A DNA stretch of 5,166 nucleotides from Methanoculleus sp. (GTDB taxonomy: Archaea; Halobacteriota; Methanomicrobia; Methanomicrobiales; Methanoculleaceae), in the NCBI GenBank assembly GCA_023230425.1, contig JALNXI010000162.1:1-5166 (forward strand), written 5' to 3'. The notes beneath the pieces were generated by a model, which did not search any database, was not told where the DNA came from, and saw only the letters and a list, made by a program, of their open reading frames with translations. The position numbers and the translations under genes were made by a program. This document shows positions 1-4,269 of the stretch, in pieces. The first letter of the stretch is position 1; every line of letters begins with the position of its first letter.

Positions 1-238
1 GACCGGCGAGCATCAGTCCCTGGTCGAACCCGCCCGCGTTGCCGTGGACGACCAGCACCGGATACCCGGTTCCCACCCGGGCGTATTCGATGCTTCCATA
101 GTCTGTCCGGACCACCCGGCTTCCCGGGCTCTCGATACGCTCCCGGGCGGCACGCATAACGCTCTGGTAGCGCACCGTGACCGCCACCCCCGCGACGGCG
201 ATACCGAGCAGGATGAGAACGATCGGGACGTCAGCCAT
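1..238 (-). CDS. Membrane-anchored alpha/beta hydrolase, N-terminal part (cut by window edge)
   Basis: This is the first 79 residues of a protein that continues beyond position 1. It opens with MADVP and a single hydrophobic segment at about residues 4-22, followed by a basic stretch (R23, R29, R32, R34), as in an N-terminal membrane anchor with the body in the cytoplasm. Residues 41-64 give the usual early beta strands of an alpha/beta hydrolase (RVVRTDYGSIEYARVGTG, then VLVVHG). HGNAGG at 65-70 is the oxyanion-hole turn after strand 3. The nucleophile elbow and the rest of the catalytic triad lie outside the window, so substrate and activity cannot be judged. The start is supported by AGGAGGG (plus-strand 248-254) nine bases before ATG. 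It lies 60 bases downstream of the double SRPBCC gene on the same strand, with no clear promoter between, so read-through transcription is plausible. Fold assignment is fairly sure; function is not. Confidence 0.8.
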   Translation of the reverse strand, partial: MADVPIVLILLGIAVAGVAVTVRYQSVMRAARERIESPGSRVVRTDYGSIEYARVGTGYPVLVVHGNAGGFDQGLMLAG

Positions 239-275
239 AGGAAATAACCCTCCTGCCGGTCACGGGCTCCGCGGC

Positions 276-294
276 ACGCCGGGTTTTTCGGCGT
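276..294 (-). terminator. Small hairpin between SRPBCC-SRPBCC gene and hydrolase
   Basis: A 6-bp perfect inverted repeat (276-281 with 289-294, ACGCCG/CGGCGT) has a 7-base loop. It lies just after the stop of the double SRPBCC gene. On the minus strand the loop is A-rich and no U tract follows, so it could be a weak terminator, a processing site or chance. Confidence 0.25.
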
Positions 295-298
295 CGGT

Positions 299-1270
299 TT
301 ATCCCCTTGAGAGCTCCTTCAGGAGGTCGGCGAACCGGTCCATGGTCTCGTTCATCCCCTCCTCCATGCCCGATGCGAGCATCCCGTCGCGGTCCTCGAC
401 CGACTGGAAGATCGTCCTGTCCGTCACCATTGTCCTGCCGTTCAGGTCTTCCAGGGTGACCGTCTCGAGCGTCACATGGCCGGGCACGCCTTCGAACTCA
501 AAGGTGTAGATGAGCCTCCCGGGCGGTGCAACCTCGTGATACACCCCGTGAAACGCGTAATCGTTGCCCCCGGCATCGCGCTGGAGGTAGCGCCAGATGC
601 CCCCCGGTCGCACGTCCATCGTATCGACGGTGGTCGTGTAACTCCGTGGCCCCCACCACCGGGGCACCCGCTCCGGGTCCGTGTAGGCTTTGAACACCAG
701 ATCCCGCGGGGCATCGAAGATCCGCGTGATGACGATCTCCTGTTTTCCCGGCTCGGCGGTAAGGTGCGTCTTCGCTGCTCCTCCCAGAACTTCTGCGAGC
801 TTGTCGAGGGACTCGTTCCACCCGGCCTCGGCCATATCGAGCGTCTCGCCCGCCGGGATGCCGGCCTCCCGCAGGGTCATCTTCGTCCCGCCGCCGTGCT
901 CCTCGAACGTCACCGTCGCGAGCAGCTCCCGCGGCCAGTCCCCGCTCATCCCGTAGGTCGATGCCGGGACCACGTTGCCCTCTGCGTCCGAGAACGAGTC
1001 GGTGAAGACGAGCCGTTCCATCGGGACGATCTCGCGGTAAACGCCCGTGCTCCAGAAGTCCTGGCCTTCGGGCGATCGCATGTTGAACAGGTACCTGCCC
1101 CCCTCGCGGAGTTCGACCCTGATGACCGGCGCGGTGAAGCCCCTGGGCCCCCACCACTGCGCTATCAACTCCGGGTCGATCCATGCCTTCCAGACGAGTT
1201 CGCGCGATGCCGCGAAGATGCGCTGGATAAATAATCTCCCTCTCTCCTCTGTCAGAACCGCTTCTTCCAT
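299..1270 (-). CDS. Tandem two-domain SRPBCC (AHSA1/COG3832-type) protein
   Basis: A 323-residue protein made of two START-like SRPBCC domains, about residues 8-160 and 171-320. Family members usually have one such domain of 140-170 residues, so this one is double length. Each copy starts with the family pattern: RIFAASRELVWKAW then WWGP at 39-42 in domain 1, and RIFDAPRDLVFKAYTDPE then WWGP at 205-208 in domain 2. Both end in a long C-terminal helix (W151-L162; M301-L320) that covers the hydrophobic ligand cavity in this fold. Domain 2 is about 60% identical by eye to the neighbouring stand-alone protein (1437-1940); domain 1 is more distant. The linker (about 163-178) contains TAEPGKQEI, which is also residues 7-15 of that neighbour. 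The start codon follows GGAGAGTGAG (plus-strand 1276-1285) and sits 41 bases from a TATA-like element. SRPBCC domains generally bind hydrophobic small molecules or act as co-chaperone-like modules; no ligand can be deduced. Expected to be cytoplasmic. Confidence 0.9.
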   Translation of the reverse strand: MEEAVLTEERGRLFIQRIFAASRELVWKAWIDPELIAQWWGPRGFTAPVIRVELREGGRYLFNMRSPEGQDFWSTGVYREIVPMERLVFTDSFSDAEGNVVPASTYGMSGDWPRELLATVTFEEHGGGTKMTLREAGIPAGETLDMAEAGWNESLDKLAEVLGGAAKTHLTAEPGKQEIVITRIFDAPRDLVFKAYTDPERVPRWWGPRSYTTTVDTMDVRPGGIWRYLQRDAGGNDYAFHGVYHEVAPPGRLIYTFEFEGVPGHVTLETVTLEDLNGRTMVTDRTIFQSVEDRDGMLASGMEEGMNETMDRFADLLKELSRG

Positions 1271-1307
1271 CGTATCTCACTCTCCGTTTCTGCGGACTAC
1301 GTAACTC

Positions 1308-1326
1308 CTGTATGAAAACCTTTCCC
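1308..1326 (-). promoter_or_regulatory. Archaeal promoter of the double SRPBCC gene
   Basis: On the minus strand this reads GGGAAAGGTTTTCATACAG, a purine-rich BRE-like part followed by a TATA-like TTTTCATA about 41 bases before the start codon. With the usual archaeal spacing of about 25 bases, transcription would begin near 1290 and give a short leader containing the ribosome binding site. Nearly the same sequence precedes the other SRPBCC gene, which strengthens the call. Confidence 0.55.
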
Positions 1327-1372
1327 GTCGCGGGTACACGGGGAGACGATGGAGAGGGTAGTCTACGGGCGG

Positions 1373-1409
1373 GGTAGCGCCAATGCTACCGGGCCGCTCC
1401 GGGCGGCCC
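1373..1409 (-). terminator. Two back-to-back hairpins after the single-domain SRPBCC gene
   Basis: Two perfect inverted repeats abut. One is GGTAGC/GCTACC (1373-1378 with 1385-1390, 6-base loop). The other is GGGCCGC/GCGGCCC (1391-1397 with 1403-1409, 5-base loop). They begin 27 bases beyond the stop of the 1437-1940 gene and lie upstream of the next promoter. No U tract follows on either strand, so this may be a 3'-end stabiliser or termination aid rather than a classical archaeal terminator. Confidence 0.4.
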
Positions 1410-1436
1410 GCAGCAATATCCTGCTCTGTTCCGGGA

Positions 1437-1940
1437 CTATCGCGCCGGCGCCGCCTGCTTCTGCGAGACCTGGCGCTGCAGAACCTCCGCGAGAAGGTCC
1501 ATGGTCGACACCATCTCTTCCTTCATGTCTGGCTGGAGCATCGCATCGCGGTCCTCAATGGTCTGGAAGACCAGGTGGTCCGTCATCTTCGTCCTGCCGC
1601 CGCCAAGGTCTTCCAGCGTCTCCGTCTCGAGCACGACATGGCCCGGCATGCCCTCGTACTCGACGGTGTCGACGACCCGCTCGGGCGGGGTAACGTCGTG
1701 GAACACGCCGTGCATCGCGAACGTGTTGCCCCCGGCATCGCGCTGGACGACGCGCCAGGTGCCGCCCGATCTTGCGTCCATCTTCTCGACCGTGGTCGCG
1801 GTGCCCTTTGGACCCCACCACTGCGATACGAGCTCCGGGTCCGTGCACGCCCGGAATACGAGGTCGCGCGGCGCATCGAAGACCCGCGAGATGATGATCT
1901 CCTGCTTTCCCGGTTCAGCGGTAATACTTGTTTCTGCCAT
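1437..1940 (-). CDS. Single-domain SRPBCC (AHSA1/COG3832-type) protein
   Basis: A 167-residue protein with one SRPBCC/START-like domain at about residues 11-155, the normal size for the family. Visible signatures are RVFDAPRDLVFRACTDPEL at 19-37, WWGP at 41-44, the central strands GGTWRVVQRDAGGN (59-72) and HGVFHDVTPPER (77-88), EGMPGHVVLET (96-106), and a C-terminal helix from about 136 to 156. The last ten residues (QKQAAPAR end) are a polar tail not seen in its paralogue. The protein matches domain 2 of the double SRPBCC protein downstream almost position for position, with only a one-residue gap near DLGGGRT. Start: ATG at 1940, after GGAGGAAGA (plus-strand 1945-1953). It has its own promoter 40 bases upstream, so it need not be cotranscribed with its neighbours. 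Likely role is binding of a hydrophobic ligand; there is no direct evidence for which. No signal peptide or membrane segment is seen. Confidence 0.9.
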   Translation of the reverse strand: MAETSITAEPGKQEIIISRVFDAPRDLVFRACTDPELVSQWWGPKGTATTVEKMDARSGGTWRVVQRDAGGNTFAMHGVFHDVTPPERVVDTVEYEGMPGHVVLETETLEDLGGGRTKMTDHLVFQTIEDRDAMLQPDMKEEMVSTMDLLAEVLQRQVSQKQAAPAR

Positions 1941-1976
1941 TGTATCTTCCTCCGATTTTCCCGGGTTTCATCGCTT

Positions 1977-1996
1977 CTGTATGAAAAAACTTTCCC
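1977..1996 (-). promoter_or_regulatory. Archaeal promoter of the single-domain SRPBCC gene
   Basis: The minus strand reads GGGAAAGTTTTTTCATACAG, 40 bases upstream of the start codon at 1940. It differs from the element at 1308-1326 by one inserted base and one substitution. The A/T-rich core stands out from the GC-rich surroundings and is spaced as expected for BRE plus TATA. Predicted transcription start is near 1955-1960. Confidence 0.55.
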
Positions 1997-2061
1997 ACCC
2001 GGCTGCATCGAAGAAAGCAGGCGAGTTGACAGCAAATCTGGATTAGGTCCCGTGAATGACA

Positions 2062-2087
2062 GCATCACCGCCGTGTGTGGCGGATGC
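2062..2087. other. Strong bulged stem-loop in intergenic DNA
   Basis: GCAT (2062-2065) pairs with ATGC (2084-2087) and CCGCC (2068-2072) pairs with GGCGG (2079-2083). This makes a 9-bp stem with a two-base bulge and a GTGTGT loop. It lies between the end of the DUF1579-like gene and the promoter of the single-domain SRPBCC gene. It could be a 3'-end structure of the former or a protein-binding palindrome. A second, weaker repeat, CCCGG/CCGGG (2098-2102 with 2112-2116), lies beside it. The remainder of 1997-2194 shows nothing I can identify. Confidence 0.35.
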
Positions 2088-2194
2088 AGCCGCCCCTCCC
2101 GGAATGAAGTCCCGGGCCTGGCAGAGTGCATGAAATGCTCGGGCAACCAACCCATGCGGTGCATCGAAGGTGTACGCGATGGTTATTTCCGCCC

Positions 2195-2297
2195 TCATCC
2201 CTTTCGCTTTTGTCCCACAGAGTCCGTCGTAGGTCCGGGCTTACCACGTATGATCGCCTCCGATCTGATTCGAACGGTATCCGCGGACCCCCAAGGT
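2195..2297 (-). pseudogene. Displaced C-terminal end of the DUF1579-like gene
   Basis: In the frame one base over from the upstream gene, this stretch encodes 32 residues beginning WGSADTVRIRSEAIIRGKPG and ending TDSVGQKRKG before a stop at 2195-2197. From memory of the family, this resembles the usual last strands of DUF1579-like proteins: a T-W-x-S-x-D motif, an xGKP turn, and a terminal basic KRK. The frame used by the upstream gene instead ends in 17 unremarkable residues. Joining the two at about residue 125 gives 157 residues, a normal family length. The junction lies next to a run of five G (plus-strand C at 2288-2292), a typical site for a one-base indel, either real or from sequencing. 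Confidence 0.55.
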
Positions 2298-2669
2298 GGC
2301 GGTGACCGTCTCCTCGGTCTCCCCTCCCTCCTGGATGCCCCTCCAGTGCAACTCCAGGGTGTCGGCATCCTTCCACCTGCCGGTGTGGTCGTGCACGCTT
2401 CCGTCGGATCCAACCCCGAACATGTGTATCATCTCGCCCCAGCGGTCGTAACTCCAGAGATCCGTCTCAACGTAAGAGAGCCCGCCGACGGTGTAGGCGA
2501 GAACGCTCTCGATCCCGTAGCCGCGGGAGACCTCACGGACGCTGGCCGTCCCCCGACCCGTCATGGTGTTGCCGTCCGGCATGTGTATGGTCAGGTCCAG
2601 GTCCCACTCCCCCACGAACCGGTCCTTGAGCCGGTCAAGTTCTGCTGATTGCTCCATCGCTTGCTCCAT
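2241..2669 (-). CDS. DUF1579-like small beta-barrel protein, probably frameshifted at the C-terminus
   Basis: The open frame encodes 142 residues starting MEQAMEQSAELDRLKDRF. After a short N-terminal helix comes FVGEWDLDLTIHMPDG (18-33), the opening 'GxW' strand typical of DUF1579-like and other lipocalin-fold proteins. Alternating hydrophobic strands follow: GRGTASVREVSRGYGIESVL (39-58), TDLWSYDRWGEMIHMF (69-84) with the characteristic W-x-Y-D, and GRWKDADTLELHWRG (97-111). No signal peptide or membrane segment is visible. The frame-ending residues after T125 look unrelated to the family, while the next frame continues it convincingly (see 2195-2297). The gene may therefore be a recent frameshift mutant or a sequencing error. 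Start: ATG at 2669 with AGGAGGG (plus-strand 2676-2682) six bases upstream; M5 is a weaker alternative. It has its own promoter. Function is unknown; the barrel fold suggests small-ligand binding. Family assignment is moderately sure. Confidence 0.78.
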   Translation of the reverse strand: MEQAMEQSAELDRLKDRFVGEWDLDLTIHMPDGNTMTGRGTASVREVSRGYGIESVLAYTVGGLSYVETDLWSYDRWGEMIHMFGVGSDGSVHDHTGRWKDADTLELHWRGIQEGGETEETVTATLGVRGYRSNQIGGDHTW

Positions 2670-2709
2670 TCCGTTCCCTCCTCAATGAGCTCCTGACAGG
2701 TATCGCGAT

Positions 2710-2725
2710 CGAACATAAGGTTTTG
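2710..2725 (-). promoter_or_regulatory. Archaeal promoter of the DUF1579-like gene
   Basis: The minus strand reads CAAAACCTTATGTTCG, an A-rich BRE-like part followed by TTATGTT, centred about 45 bases before the ATG at 2669. Predicted transcription start is near 2690. It sits in the 92-base gap after the Gate-protein gene. Confidence 0.45.
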
Positions 2726-2761
2726 TCCACGCCAGAGGACTGAACAGGAGGGCAGGAGGAT

Positions 2762-3721
2762 TCACCAGAGCCAGGCGAGCAGGAAGATGGCTATCAGCAG
2801 AAGGCCGTCCTGGAGAACGACGGAGAGGAGCATGATCTCGGTGCCTTGCTTCGGTCCGAAGATTGCAGCGTAAAAGGACCCGAGCCATCGCAGGTAGGTG
2901 GTGAGGCTGGTGAGCAGGTTGGCGACGAGCAGCGTGATGACGATATCCCTGCCGGACATATCCCCCGCCGCGAGCAGTCCGGATGCAAGGCTTGCCGCGG
3001 CGATATACGACCCGAACTTTGCGGCGATGATCGCGAGACCCTCCGGCGGTATGGGGAAGAGCCTGCTCGCGCCCTCCAGATATGCGGCAACGGCATCGAA
3101 GACGCCCGCCTCGATGAGAAACGCCACGATGACGAGCGTCGGGATCATGATCCCGAGGATCCGGCGGAGGGTCCTCGCGGTCGGTCTAAGAGAGGCTCGT
3201 ATGGCCTCTTTCAGGGACAACGCCTGCCCTGAAGGTTTCTCCGGCGCCCCGGACGCCGGAACCCCGGGAAGAAGCATCCTTCCGGCCATCATGACGATGC
3301 CGGTCTTGAGAAATCCGATCCCCATCAGGATGGCGAAATAGATCATCCCAAAGACCCCGAGCAGCGGCACGTAGACCGGGATAAGGTAGCGCCAGTGCAT
3401 GACGACGGACGGGAAGGAGTTGATGAGCGCTGCGACGATCAACTCCCGCTCCCCGATCATCCCCTTATGGTAGTAATCGACAAGCATCGCGTCCGCCGCC
3501 TGCGGCGAGATGAATGCCAGGAGGAAACTCGCTCCGCATTCGCGGGGCAGGTGAGAGAACGTTGTAACCGGATAGGCAACACTCGCGATCCTGTCGGTGA
3601 TCCGGAGAGCGATCAGGATCTCGGCGATCAGTACGCCGATGACGACGATCGGAACCGTCCGGAGCAGGAGTTCGGACGCGAGGCCCAGTGTCGCTGAAAT
3701 GATCTCTGCTATGCTGTCCAT
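2762..3721 (-). CDS. Nucleoside recognition ('Gate') domain membrane protein
   Basis: A 319-residue integral membrane protein counted from MDSIAEIISATLG. It has two similar halves, about residues 18-150 and 188-319, joined by a hydrophilic loop with the basic, amphipathic segment LKEAIRASLRPTARTLRR (170-187). Each half opens with a hydrophobic helix containing a mid-membrane proline (TVPIVVIGVLIAEIL, 22-36; IMIPTLVIVAFLIEAGVFD, 191-209). Each later has a matching stretch: KGMIGERELIVAALINS (86-102) against GDMSGRDIVITLLVANLL (253-270), followed by HWRY (109-112) and LRWL (277-280). This is the pattern of Gate-domain proteins, the group that includes the pore part of FeoB, SpmA/SpmB and nucleoside carriers. 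Substrate is not known. The open frame reaches back to an ATG at 3808, but the extra 29 residues are polar, arginine-rich and unlike a membrane-protein N-terminus, so 3721 is preferred although its ribosome binding site is weak. It is divergent from the symporter pair and stands upstream of the DUF1579-like gene. Confidence 0.85.
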   Translation of the reverse strand: MDSIAEIISATLGLASELLLRTVPIVVIGVLIAEILIALRITDRIASVAYPVTTFSHLPRECGASFLLAFISPQAADAMLVDYYHKGMIGERELIVAALINSFPSVVMHWRYLIPVYVPLLGVFGMIYFAILMGIGFLKTGIVMMAGRMLLPGVPASGAPEKPSGQALSLKEAIRASLRPTARTLRRILGIMIPTLVIVAFLIEAGVFDAVAAYLEGASRLFPIPPEGLAIIAAKFGSYIAAASLASGLLAAGDMSGRDIVITLLVANLLTSLTTYLRWLGSFYAAIFGPKQGTEIMLLSVVLQDGLLLIAIFLLAWLW

Positions 3722-3822
3722 GATCCACTGCTCTGTATCGTTCCGCCGGAGGTGCGGGGTGCGGCGACCCGGTGAGCCGCTGCACGGGGATTCATCCCGA
3801 AACAACATCCGGTACGCTGTTT

Positions 3823-3831
3823 GTGCATATC
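3823..3831 (-). promoter_or_regulatory. Possible TATA element for the Gate gene
   Basis: The minus strand reads GATATGCAC. The usual spacing would place the transcription start near 3800, after the ATG at 3808 and about 80 bases before the ATG at 3721, which fits the shorter protein. The A/T content is modest. The box at 3963-3970 could also work leftwards, so this is tentative. Confidence 0.25.
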
Positions 3832-3843
3832 ACCGTTCTGGAT

Positions 3844-3877
3844 GCCCCTGGGCGGGATTATCCGCCACTTTAGGGGC
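3844..3877. repeat. Nested inverted repeat upstream of the Gate gene
   Basis: An outer pair GCCCCT/AGGGGC (3844-3849 with 3872-3877) encloses an inner pair GGCGG/CCGCC (3851-3855 with 3862-3866) around a GATTAT centre. This gives an 11-bp stem with a small asymmetric internal loop. In DNA the inner part is a 16-base near-palindrome, as in operator sites; in RNA it would be a stable hairpin in a transcript of either direction. Confidence 0.4.
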
Positions 3878-3901
3878 CCGTATTCCTATCAGGGCCTTCT
3901 G

Positions 3902-3923
3902 CCGGCAGCGATCCGGCAGCGAT
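3902..3923. repeat. Perfect 11-base tandem duplication
   Basis: CCGGCAGCGAT occurs twice with no spacer (3902-3912 and 3913-3923), about 40 bases upstream of the symporter TATA box. It may be a paired regulator site or a simple replication slippage product. Confidence 0.5.
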
Positions 3924-3962
3924 ACCGTCTCCCCTCGTTTGAGTGGTGACAAAATCGGATGG

Positions 3963-3970
3963 TTTAAATA
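3963..3970 (+). promoter_or_regulatory. TATA box of the symporter pair
   Basis: TTTAAATA, an excellent archaeal TATA match and the most A/T-rich block in the intergenic region. Transcription would start near 3993-3997, leaving a leader of about 145 bases before the ATG at 4141, long for an archaeal gene. The motif is partly palindromic, so leftward use towards the Gate gene is possible. Confidence 0.6.
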
Positions 3971-3992
3971 CAATGACTCCCGAAACTGCCTG

Positions 3993-4125
3993 GGTACTCG
4001 ATGATTCGTACCGACTCAGAGCCCTACCATTGCACCCACGTGCAGAACGCATTCGCATTTTTCTTTAGGTAGGGAACCGGCCCTTTCGCTGAGTTCCCGT
4101 GTAATGTAACGGTCTTTTCCGTTAC
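3993..4125 (+). promoter_or_regulatory. Structured 5' leader, candidate cis-regulatory RNA
   Basis: The predicted leader contains a series of inverted repeats. They are GGTAC/GTACC (3993-3997 with 4008-4012); CCCTACC/GGTAGGG (4022-4028 with 4068-4074), enclosing TGCAC/GTGCA (4031-4035 with 4040-4044); GGGAAC/GTTCCC (4072-4077 with 4093-4098); and GTAACGG/CCGTTAC (4106-4112 with 4119-4125, 6-base loop). The second and fourth compete for GGG at 4072-4074. A U-rich run, TTTTTCTTT (4058-4066), lies inside the large stem, a possible archaeal termination site. The last hairpin ends one base before the ribosome binding site. I do not recognise a known riboswitch class. The last hairpin is the best supported; the long-range stem could be chance. 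Confidence 0.4.
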
Positions 4126-4126
4126 C

Positions 4127-4132
4127 GGAGGT
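4127..4132 (+). promoter_or_regulatory. Ribosome binding site of the small protein
   Basis: GGAGGT, eight bases before the ATG at 4141. A 7-bp hairpin ends at 4125, directly against it, so the fold could influence ribosome access. Confidence 0.7.
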
Positions 4133-4140
4133 TGTTTGTT

Positions 4141-4269
4141 ATGTTTGGCATTAGTGATCCCTCGATCTGGATTGGATATCTGCTTGCGCTTGGATTTACG
4201 CTCGCGTGTTTAGTGTACGGCCTCGTGAACTGGAATAATGGCGTGGAGGATGAACGGAATGGCAGTTGA
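4141..4269 (+). CDS. Symporter small accessory protein
   Basis: A 42-residue protein, MFGISDPSIWIGYLLALGFT followed by LACLVYGLVNW and the polar end NNGVEDERNGS. It has one membrane helix at about residues 9-31, ended by N30-W31, and an acidic cytoplasmic-type tail. Very short single-helix proteins with a G-L-x-N-W end and an acidic tail are found directly upstream of SSS-family symporters in methanogens and other prokaryotes, and are annotated in public databases as symporter small accessory proteins. That statement is from memory. The clear ribosome binding site and an 11-base overlap with the symporter start support it being a real gene. Its role is inferred to be assembly or stability of the transporter, as with other small symporter subunits; nothing in the sequence shows a substrate. 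Its first codons are more A/T-rich than its neighbours' (TTT, ATT, AGT, TTA). Confidence 0.85.
   Translation: MFGISDPSIWIGYLLALGFTLACLVYGLVNWNNGVEDERNGS
4245..4249 (+). promoter_or_regulatory. Ribosome binding site of the symporter, inside the small gene
   Basis: GGAGG within the last codons of the small-protein gene, nine bases before the ATG at 4259. It fixes the symporter start and implies translational coupling. Confidence 0.75.

Larger units (their letters stand above)
3722..4140. other. Divergent intergenic region between Gate gene and symporter pair
   Basis: These 419 bases hold no gene I believe in. Reading left to right there are: 29 codons of possible N-terminal extension of the Gate gene (to 3808); a weak minus-strand TATA-like GATATGCAC (3823-3831); a nested inverted repeat (3844-3877); an 11-base tandem duplication (3902-3923); the plus-strand TATA box (3963-3970); and the structured leader of the symporter pair (about 3993-4140). 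Confidence 0.6.

Noticed and set aside
476..1280. Long open frames on both strands overlapping the double SRPBCC gene (for example 476-1234 plus, 498-1280 minus)
   Set aside because: They are rich in Arg, Pro, Gly and His with no recognisable domain, as expected for alternative frames of a high-GC gene. The 299-1270 frame carries the conserved family motifs throughout.
1383..2052. Open plus-strand frame antisense to the single-domain SRPBCC gene
   Set aside because: Composition is that of a shadow frame, there is no start signal, and it mirrors the conserved codons of the real gene.
2052..2648. Plus-strand open frame from a GTG that begins like a zinc ribbon (VCGGCS at the start, C-M-K-C 14 residues after the first pair, further cysteines)
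   Set aside because: The cysteine pattern is tempting. However, the frame has no ribosome binding site, runs without a stop across the antisense of the DUF1579-like gene, and after about 60 residues reads as a typical high-GC shadow. Part of the cysteine pattern falls in the hairpin at 2062-2087.
2745..2759. Short direct repeat CAGGAGG twice next to the Gate stop codon
   Set aside because: Seven bases with a one-base gap in purine-rich DNA is not distinguishable from chance and has no evident role.
3722..3808. N-terminal extension of the Gate protein to the ATG at 3808
   Set aside because: The 29 added residues are polar and arginine-rich and end right before a natural membrane-protein start. 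The only nearby TATA-like element would start transcription after this ATG. Not excluded, only less likely.
3870..4058. 62-residue minus-strand open frame in the divergent intergenic region
   Set aside because: No ribosome binding site, no recognisable sequence, and it spans the symporter TATA box and leader.
4001..4100. Possible tRNA or known riboswitch in the symporter leader
   Set aside because: No cloverleaf with a T-loop GTTCRA pattern and acceptor stem could be placed. The fluoride riboswitch consensus I remember does not match. The region is reported only as an unclassified structured leader.
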